DNA from: Acidimicrobiaceae bacterium
GTDB lineage: Bacteria; Actinomycetota; Acidimicrobiia; Acidimicrobiales; Bog-793
NCBI GenBank assembly: GCA_003170375.1
Contig: PMZN01000148.1
Coordinates: forward strand, 12,647-19,662
Reading direction: 5' to 3'
DNA: 7,016 nucleotides
The first letter of the stretch is position 1; each line of letters begins with the position of its first letter. The notes beneath the pieces were generated by a model, which searched no databases, was not told the origin of the DNA, and worked only from the letters and a program-made list of their open reading frames with translations. The translations under genes were made by a program, and so were the position numbers. Below are positions 1 through 5,580 of this stretch, piece by piece.

Positions 1-146
1 TGCTCCGCCGCCGACTTGGCCGCGCGGCGGCAGCGCGTGTCGCCCCGCTCACCTGGGAGGCGACGGCGCGTGGGACCTTGGCGGCCCTTGTGGCCGACGC
101 GCGGAGCAGGTCTCCGCGCGCGGAGGTCCGGTCTCTGGGCCATTGA
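1..146 (+). CDS. C-terminal end of a probable glycosyltransferase (5' truncated by window)
   Basis: The frame starting at base 3 is open from the left edge to a TGA at 144-146 and gives the last 47 residues of a protein. The tail contains an Ala/Arg-rich helix followed by PLTWEATARGTLAAL. This matches the usual end of GT-B fold glycosyltransferases (GT1/GT4 type), where a helix with 'W-E-x-x-A-x-x-x-L' closes the second Rossmann domain. A short Arg/Ser-rich tail of about 15 residues follows. The nucleotide-sugar site and catalytic residues lie outside the window, so donor and acceptor cannot be named. It runs towards the AftD-like gene, with stop codons 118 bp apart. A second envelope glycosyltransferase beside an AftD homologue is plausible context. 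The call rests on a short motif. Other frames are also open here, including a minus-strand one from 245 to the edge, but none gives a recognisable protein. Confidence 0.58.
   Translation, partial: LRRRLGRAAAARVAPLTWEATARGTLAALVADARSRSPRAEVRSLGH
98..120. repeat. GC-rich 9-bp perfect inverted repeat near the end of the glycosyltransferase gene
   Basis: CGCGCGGAG at 98-106 is perfectly complementary to CTCCGCGCG at 112-120, with a 5-base loop. It lies in the coding tail, 23 bases before the stop codon at 144. No T-run follows, so it is not a standard intrinsic terminator. It could help 3'-end formation or stability, or be a chance product of Arg/Ala codons at high GC. Confidence 0.4.
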
Positions 147-180
147 GGTCGTGTGCCAGCTTTCGTGGGGCCGCCGGCGC

Positions 181-228
181 GTGCAGGGGCGGTAGTGCAC
201 GGGCCACAGCGCCAAGGACCTGTGGTCC
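181..228. terminator. Weak hairpins between convergent genes, possible termination region
   Basis: The 118-bp gap between the converging stop codons (146 and 265) holds two short inverted repeats. GTGCA (181-185) pairs with TGCAC (196-200), and GGACC (216-220) pairs with GGTCC (224-228) across a 3-base loop. Read on the minus strand, the second hairpin is followed by only two T's. On the plus strand a run of five T's comes at 255-259, about 27 bases later. This is a sensible place for both transcripts to end, but neither stem is strong and no U-tract adjoins it. Read it as a candidate only. Confidence 0.2.
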
Positions 229-264
229 GGCGAGTCGATCCTCATGTCACATGCTTTTTCTGCA

Positions 265-3200
265 TCAACTGCTCTCTGAGGAGTGCCGGCTAGAGCTGTC
301 TCGGTTGCCAGGAAGTCGGTGACGCCGGGCGAGCTCGACCGCCATGTCGGTCGCAAGCGCAACGACACCGACGAACGCGAGCACTCCCGCGGTCTCGAAG
401 TTGTGCGGCCACGCGCTACCCGGCGGGTAGTGATGGCGGACTTGATCGAAGACCGTCACCGCGCCTGCGGCGCCGATACATCCGACAGCCGAAAGACTGA
501 GAACCGAGCGTGCACGGGACCACCGGAGGCCGGCGATGGCGAGGACCGCGGTCGCGCCGGCGATCGAGGCCGCCCAGGACGGCGGCAGCACCACCATCGC
601 GATCGCTCCGCACGCGGCGGCGACAAGGATGCAGGTGAGCAGCTTGGGAGGCTCTCCGCTGGTCGCCAAGGGCGATCCCAAGATGGGCGACGCGTCGAGA
701 GCAGATGTTTGTGAATGGCGCGTCGGTGTGGCATCCCAGGAGCCAGGGTCAGCCGTGACCGTGCCGCCGGCCGGCTCCACCACTTGCTTCTCAGCCGAGC
801 GGGGTCCGCGGCGCCGAAACCGACGCCGGATGGGACCGATGGGAACGAAACCGAGCAACAGGCAAAGCGCCAGCGTGGCACCCGAAGCTATGACGGCGGG
901 CGTCACGATCCCCTGGGGCGCGAATTCGAGCGTCACGACGAAGGTGCTGCTTCGCTGTGGCGAGACGTACCAGCCGTTCGCATACCCGTCGATCAGTTGA
1001 GGCGCCCCGAGTGAGCGCCCGCCACGCCAGGTGGCCTCCCAGCCTGCGTTCAAGCTCTCGCCGAGGACGAGCCAGAACGGCCGCGTGGCGCCTTGGACCT
1101 CGAGCTTCGCGGATGTCGCTGTCGATCCGAGGACTCGGACCGTGGGCGTCGGCAGGAACGATGTCGCCGGGGTGCCGATCGTCCCCGACGCCGGCTCAGC
1201 GCTGCCGTCGGCCAGCGGAGGGAGAACGGCCCCTCCCGGAGCGGAATCGAGCACGACCCGGTCGAGATCCCAGCCCGTGGTCTTTCCCCAGGCAGCGTCG
1301 AGTGTGTGGTTGCCGGGCCCGAGAACGATGCCGTTGGCGTCCGGCCCGCACCCTGAGACGGTCAAGCCCCGGAGCTTCTCGGCGGCGCCGACCGTCCCGG
1401 AGATCTTGAGCCAAACCGGGCGGCCGTCGATGCGCAGCAGCTTGGGAGTGCAGACCGACGGGATCTTGGCGCTCGTCGGCTCGGGCGTGAAGTGGACACC
1501 GGGGAGACCGATCTCCGCGATCCCGACCGGCATGACGATCGGCTTTTGCGTGTACCAGTTCATGGTCTTCACTTGGCGAACGGCCTCGATCGTGATCCTG
1601 ATCGTGGTGCCGGAGAGCTGCGGGAAGCTGATCGGGACGCTCACCACCGAGTTGACTGCCTTACGGTCACGGACCGTCGGCAGGGGCACGAGCTCGTCGC
1701 CGCCGGTGTTGGTCGTGATCCTGATCTCGGTTGGAACCGAGTGCCGCCCGTCCGCGATGACCTTCAGGTCCAGGTGATTGAACGAGATGCTGTGAGTGAG
1801 CGATGCCTGCATCCAGGCGCCGATCTGGGCCGGGCCGTCGAAGCCTGGGCTCCAGAAGGTCTTCGGATTGCCGTCGAACGCGAACACCGCGCGAGCGTTG
1901 AGATCGCCGGGCAATCTCTCGTTGGAGCCGATCACGGCGCCGCCGAACACCTTCGGGCCACCGAGGATGGAGTCGATCACGTTGTCGGGGATCAGCGCAG
2001 ACACGCGTGCGGTCCCGCTGAGCGAGAACGTGCGGGTGGTCGGCAACCAGAACGTCCTGCTCATCGCGAGCTCGGGATCGGAGCGGGGCGGCGTCGCCGA
2101 CACACGGTCGCGGGTCATCACCAAGGTGAGCCGGTGCGAGAGCGAAGAGTCCCCCAGCACTCTGAGCAGGTCCGAGGGCATCTGGACCGTCTCGCCAACG
2201 CTCACGGTAGGGATGCGGACCTCGGAGAAACCGACGCCGGACGCGCCTTGCATCGACTGGCGTCCAGACCAAGTCGTGCCGTCGACCGTGATCCGAAGGG
2301 TCGAGAAGGTGCGCTTCGGGAACCGGATCGTCTGGCCGCCGGCGTGCCGGGACGCTGAGGTCAAGGTCGCCCCGATGGCGTGGCCACCGTCGAGCTCGAC
2401 GGTCACACGGGTGATCCACCGGTTCACCGACGAGCCCAGCACCTGCACCAAGTTGAGATGGTCGGTCGTCACGGGATGATCGAGGCGGACCTGGAGCCAG
2501 TTGCCCGAGGCGCCGGAGAACGCTGCGACGCTCCAGGCCGTCTCGGTATTCCCGTCGAAGGCTTGGGACGGCCGGTCCTCGGGCGTGAGGGTGATCGGGT
2601 TGCCGTAGGAAGAAGCCGTCACGTAACGGGCGCCGCTGTAGACCGTGACGCTCTGGCCCTCGAGGCCCACGTGGGCGAAGATCGGCAGAGCGACCGAAGT
2701 CGGGTCTGGCGTGGACGGCTCGCTCACGGCCGGCAGCGTCTCGCCGATGTTGTCGCTGACGCTAGACCAGCGCTCGAGAACCTTGCGGTTGGAGTCGGTC
2801 AGGACCAGCTGCGCCGCGGGAGTGACGACCTCGTGCAGCAGCTTGGTGTTGCCGTCGAGGGTTCCTGCGTAGAAGATCGTCGGGTTGTCGGCGAGAAGTC
2901 CGGCTGCCGCGGCCGCGACGACGCCGGCACCGCTGCCGTCGATCACGAGTGGGGCGGCCGCCGGTTCCGCCCGGTAGACGGGACGTGGGTCGGAGACGGG
3001 GAACACGGCGATCGGCGGCGGCCACGGCGCGTCCGGAGACAGGGCCAGCGCCTCTTCGTCGAGCAGGCTGTATTGCGCGGGCGCGACATTTGCCAAGGCC
3101 TTGCCGAACGTCACCGGCTTGCCGATTCCCGCCGGCGGGGGATTGAACAGCGCCCAGGTCTCTTGCGGCCGCGGCGTGTTGTAGCGCCAGTAGGCGAGGT

Positions 3201-4824
3201 TCGATTGCAAGACGACGTCGCCGGCACTGAACAGCCGGGCGATGGGCGCCAGGGTCGAGGGCTCGTAAGTGCCCTGCTGGAGCGTGAGGTCGAAGGCTTG
3301 GAGGAGGTCCGTCGTCGGATACGAACCCTGGATGGTCTGCTCGCGGAGGACTTCTGGCCGGGTCATGATCCCGGGCCAGATCGTGTCGAACAAGGTGCCC
3401 CAGTCGTAGGCGGCGAAGTTCTGGCCCGGTTCGATGAGCACCCGCGTGGAGTCGCCTTGGGCGTCGAGATAACGAGCGGCCTGGGCGTAGTACGAAGGGA
3501 TCTTCTCGGGGCGCTCGAAGTTCTGCGCGACGGCGCCTCCTTCGAGAAACGGAGCGCTGTTGGCCACGACCACCGCCGCCAGCGCACAGGCGGTGCCAAG
3601 ACCGATACGGGGGAACCGGGACCAGAGGGCGCTGGCGCCCACGCCTAAGAGCACGGCGAAGCCGAGCACCACGAGCGGCGTAGCGCGGTCGCTCGAGCGC
3701 AGGGCCAGCCCAACCGACGAGCGCGACATGAACGCCTTCAGCACCCGCCCGACGACCGACGGGTCCGGGTACGGGTGCATACCGACGGCCAGCACGACCC
3801 CGACGAGGATCAACAGGACGAAGAACGCCTTTGCCCGCCAACGCGAGAAGATGGCACCGACCACCCCGAGGGCCGGCACGGCGAAGCTCGTTGCGAGCAG
3901 CCAGGCGCTCTCCTCGAGCCTGACGGCCGCCTGCTTCCAGGGCCCGAGCCGGTCGCTTCCGTAGAAGTACCAGTAACCGAGGCCGCGGACGACCTCCGAG
4001 GCGAGCGAGGTCCCCGCTATCGCCGGGAGCGTCTCGGTGTACTTGAGGACGTTGACGCCGTAGGCGCCTTCGACGCGAAGCCCGGCGATCCAGAACAGCG
4101 AGACCCCGAGCGAGAGAACGCCCATCTTCACCCCGGCGCTGAACGCGCGACGCGCAGGCGCATCGCGCAGCACGAAGACCGCGTAGAAGAGCCATGCCAC
4201 CGGGGCGATGCCTGCGTAGATCAGCGAGGTCGCGTTGGTCGCTCCTACGAGGGCGACCACGAACGCGAACAGGGCGGGATAGCGCCATCCGCCCCGGCGC
4301 ACGGCGAGCACCGCGAACGCGACCAGCCAGCCGAGACCTGACCAAGGCAGGAGTATCGCCGAGGCTTGCTGGATGTACTGGAGGAAGTACGGGCTGAGCG
4401 CGTAGGCGAGTCCTGCGACAACTGCACCCGGACCGTTGACGCCGAGGGTCTTGGCGAGGTAGCGCACGCCCGCGCCGGCCGCGAATACCAAGGTGCCCAT
4501 CCAGAGCCGTTGCGCCACCCACATCGGCACGCCGAGCTGAGCGAACAGCCAGTAGAAGGGCCCTTGCGGGAACAAGTACCCGATGTTCTGGTGGGTCACG
4601 GTGCCGGCCGCGATCGACGGGTCCCACACCGACATCGCTGAGCTGAGGAGCCGGCCGGGGTCGAGATAGAGGTACTGCTTGGTGTCGTCGGCGAGGATCC
4701 CGGGCTTGGTCGCCAGCAACGGGACGTACGCGAACCCGGCGAGGAGAGCGTTCTCCAGGGCTCGCATCAAAAGCGGGCGGGTCCTGCTCGTTCGAGCCAC
4801 GGCCCGGTTAGTGTAGGCGCCCAT
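265..4824 (-). CDS. AftD-like alpha-(1->3)-arabinofuranosyltransferase family protein (GT-C, DUF3367) with discoidin modules
   Basis: A 1519-residue polytopic membrane protein of the AftD/DUF3367 family. These GT-C enzymes transfer arabinofuranose from decaprenyl-phospho-arabinose to cell-wall glycans on the outer membrane face. About 11 membrane segments lie at residues 22-424. The first outer loop carries LADDTKQYLYLDP (D46, D47), the expected position of the GT-C acidic residues. The exoplasmic part (about 425-1304) has family-like signatures: VVLQSNLAYWRYNTPRP (about 537-553), LVLTDSNR (673-680), and SLGAPQLIDGYANGW (1271-1285) near the end. Two discoidin-like modules are marked by FDGN at 756-759 (W764) and 983-986 (W991). 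The only exoplasmic cysteines are C1124 and C1159. One membrane helix (about 1305-1328), a polar linker (about 1333-1393) and about four more helices (1395-1497) end the protein. It is slightly longer than mycobacterial AftD (about 1400 residues). The ATG at 4824 leaves an Arg-rich N-terminus before helix 1, with a weak GGCGGG 7 bases upstream. Family is secure; sugar and acceptor in this host are not. Confidence 0.88.
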   Translation of the reverse strand: MGAYTNRAVARTSRTRPLLMRALENALLAGFAYVPLLATKPGILADDTKQYLYLDPGRLLSSAMSVWDPSIAAGTVTHQNIGYLFPQGPFYWLFAQLGVPMWVAQRLWMGTLVFAAGAGVRYLAKTLGVNGPGAVVAGLAYALSPYFLQYIQQASAILLPWSGLGWLVAFAVLAVRRGGWRYPALFAFVVALVGATNATSLIYAGIAPVAWLFYAVFVLRDAPARRAFSAGVKMGVLSLGVSLFWIAGLRVEGAYGVNVLKYTETLPAIAGTSLASEVVRGLGYWYFYGSDRLGPWKQAAVRLEESAWLLATSFAVPALGVVGAIFSRWRAKAFFVLLILVGVVLAVGMHPYPDPSVVGRVLKAFMSRSSVGLALRSSDRATPLVVLGFAVLLGVGASALWSRFPRIGLGTACALAAVVVANSAPFLEGGAVAQNFERPEKIPSYYAQAARYLDAQGDSTRVLIEPGQNFAAYDWGTLFDTIWPGIMTRPEVLREQTIQGSYPTTDLLQAFDLTLQQGTYEPSTLAPIARLFSAGDVVLQSNLAYWRYNTPRPQETWALFNPPPAGIGKPVTFGKALANVAPAQYSLLDEEALALSPDAPWPPPIAVFPVSDPRPVYRAEPAAAPLVIDGSGAGVVAAAAAGLLADNPTIFYAGTLDGNTKLLHEVVTPAAQLVLTDSNRKVLERWSSVSDNIGETLPAVSEPSTPDPTSVALPIFAHVGLEGQSVTVYSGARYVTASSYGNPITLTPEDRPSQAFDGNTETAWSVAAFSGASGNWLQVRLDHPVTTDHLNLVQVLGSSVNRWITRVTVELDGGHAIGATLTSASRHAGGQTIRFPKRTFSTLRITVDGTTWSGRQSMQGASGVGFSEVRIPTVSVGETVQMPSDLLRVLGDSSLSHRLTLVMTRDRVSATPPRSDPELAMSRTFWLPTTRTFSLSGTARVSALIPDNVIDSILGGPKVFGGAVIGSNERLPGDLNARAVFAFDGNPKTFWSPGFDGPAQIGAWMQASLTHSISFNHLDLKVIADGRHSVPTEIRITTNTGGDELVPLPTVRDRKAVNSVVSVPISFPQLSGTTIRITIEAVRQVKTMNWYTQKPIVMPVGIAEIGLPGVHFTPEPTSAKIPSVCTPKLLRIDGRPVWLKISGTVGAAEKLRGLTVSGCGPDANGIVLGPGNHTLDAAWGKTTGWDLDRVVLDSAPGGAVLPPLADGSAEPASGTIGTPATSFLPTPTVRVLGSTATSAKLEVQGATRPFWLVLGESLNAGWEATWRGGRSLGAPQLIDGYANGWYVSPQRSSTFVVTLEFAPQGIVTPAVIASGATLALCLLLGFVPIGPIRRRFRRRGPRSAEKQVVEPAGGTVTADPGSWDATPTRHSQTSALDASPILGSPLATSGEPPKLLTCILVAAACGAIAMVVLPPSWAASIAGATAVLAIAGLRWSRARSVLSLSAVGCIGAAGAVTVFDQVRHHYPPGSAWPHNFETAGVLAFVGVVALATDMAVELARRHRLPGNRDSSSRHSSESS

Positions 4825-4832
4825 GTCACAGC

Positions 4833-4872
4833 CCGCCGAGGCACTCGAAGTGCCGGCGGAACGTTGGTTCCG
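4833..4872. promoter_or_regulatory. Overlapping inverted repeats in the divergent aftD-like/coaE intergenic region
   Basis: The 63 bp between the two start codons hold two perfect inverted repeats. GGCACT/AGTGCC spans 4840-4854 with a 3-base loop, and CGGAAC/GTTCCG spans 4857-4872 with a 4-base loop. The first extends outward through CCGCC (4833-4837) pairing with GGCGG (4855-4859), past a 2-base bulge. That extension shares bases 4857-4859 with the second repeat, so the two full stems cannot form together. Smaller palindromes GAGCTC (4872-4877) and TCGCGA (4881-4886) follow. In the AftD-like transcript the lower stem of the first hairpin covers the only SD-like sequence (4832-4837). Either operator sites for a dimeric regulator or RNA leader structures would fit. 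No convincing -35/-10 pair was recognised. Confidence 0.4.
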
Positions 4873-4887
4873 AGCTCAAGTCGCGAC

Positions 4888-5526
4888 ATGATCGTCGTCG
4901 GTCTGACGGGCGGGATCGGTTCTGGCAAGTCGACCGTTGCCGGATTGCTGGTCGGGCGCGGTGCCGTGCTGATCGATGCCGATGAGGTGGCTCGCGAGGT
5001 GGTCGAGCCCGGGCGACCCGCCTACGCGAAGGTGGTCGGGCGTTTCGGTGGCGGGGTGGTGGCGGCTGACGGGAGCCTTGATCGCTCGGTGATCGCCGCG
5101 ATCGTCTTCGATGACCCCGAATCGCTCGCCGAGCTGAACGCGATCGTCCATCCCGATGTCCGAGCGGAGATAGCGAACCGGCTTGCGTCGTTGTCAGGCA
5201 GCGAGCCCGTCGTCGTGGTCGACATCCCCTTGCTGGTCGAGGATGGAGGCCCGGATCCGTACGGTCTCGCGGGTGTGATCGTCGTGGACGCGCCGCGCGA
5301 TCTCGTGTTGGAACGGCTGGTGAACCTGCGGCGGACGGACCGGTCCGACGCCGAGGCGCGGATCGCCAGCCAGGCCAGCCGGTCCGAGCGGATCGCTCGG
5401 GCGGACTTCGTGATCATGAACACGGGCACCCTGGAAGAGCTCGCGGAGGTGGTCGAGCGCGCATGGGATTGGATCGGGCGCCTGTCGGCCGAAGCTGCCG
5501 CCGGCGATGGCCATAGCGCCGGCTGA
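4888..5526 (+). CDS. coaE: Dephospho-CoA kinase
   Basis: CoaE phosphorylates the 3'-hydroxyl of dephospho-CoA with ATP, the last step of cytosolic coenzyme A synthesis. The 212-residue protein starts MIVVGLTGGIGSGKST, with the P-loop at residues 8-16 (K14). Other family motifs follow in order: the DAD motif at 30-32, HPDVR at 88-92, DIPLL at 112-116, the lid segment RIASQ at 158-162, and ADFVIMNTGT at 172-181. Length is typical of a single-domain CoaE, and there is no GrpB-like C-terminal extension as in mycobacteria. The ATG at 4888 is preferred over an in-frame TTG at 4864. The TTG would add eight residues ahead of the P-loop strand and lies inside an inverted repeat. No clear Shine-Dalgarno precedes the ATG. 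It diverges from the AftD-like gene, and uvrB follows 54 bp downstream on the same strand, a common actinobacterial pairing. Confidence 0.96.
   Translation: MIVVGLTGGIGSGKSTVAGLLVGRGAVLIDADEVAREVVEPGRPAYAKVVGRFGGGVVAADGSLDRSVIAAIVFDDPESLAELNAIVHPDVRAEIANRLASLSGSEPVVVVDIPLLVEDGGPDPYGLAGVIVVDAPRDLVLERLVNLRRTDRSDAEARIASQASRSERIARADFVIMNTGTLEELAEVVERAWDWIGRLSAEAAAGDGHSAG
5500..5523 (+). repeat. Hairpin at the 3' end of coaE
   Basis: GCCGGCG at 5500-5506 pairs perfectly with CGCCGGC at 5517-5523, with a 10-base loop that contains the self-complementary ATGGCCAT. The stem ends one base before the coaE TGA. No T-run follows, and uvrB begins about 60 bases later. It could set the relative transcript levels of coaE and uvrB, or be a by-product of Ala/Gly codons. 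Function is not shown. Confidence 0.35.
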
Positions 5527-5580
5527 GCCCGCCCGACTCCCGCCGCTCGCCGGCGCGCACCCTCTCGGTACCATGCCGAG

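Noticed and set aside
1..245. Minus-strand frame from an ATG at 245 to the left edge, 81 codons with no stop
   Set aside because: The product is Arg/Pro-rich and unrecognisable, and no ribosome site was seen. The opposing plus-strand frame ends in a convincing glycosyltransferase-like tail. It would become worth revisiting only if it stayed open far beyond the window.
2380..3648. 422-codon plus-strand open frame, and shorter plus-strand frames across 283-4641
   Set aside because: These are antisense to the AftD-like gene and rich in Arg, Gly, Asp and Val, with no domain or motif. Strong third-position GC bias keeps antisense frames open.
2762..4627. 621-codon open frame on the minus strand in a different frame from the AftD-like gene
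   Set aside because: It lies wholly inside the AftD-like gene on the same strand. Its product is an Arg/Pro/Gly-rich string without recognisable motifs, as expected from a +1/+2 frame of GC-rich coding DNA. The AftD-like frame carries all the family signatures.
4864..4887. In-frame TTG start for coaE eight codons upstream of the ATG
   Set aside because: CoaE proteins normally begin one to four residues before the first beta strand that leads to the P-loop. The extra residues match nothing, and the TTG lies inside an inverted repeat.
5573..5575. ATG just upstream of uvrB as its start codon
   Set aside because: It is out of frame with UvrB by two bases. The GTG at 5581 gives the expected N-terminus with the GDQP motif at the normal distance.
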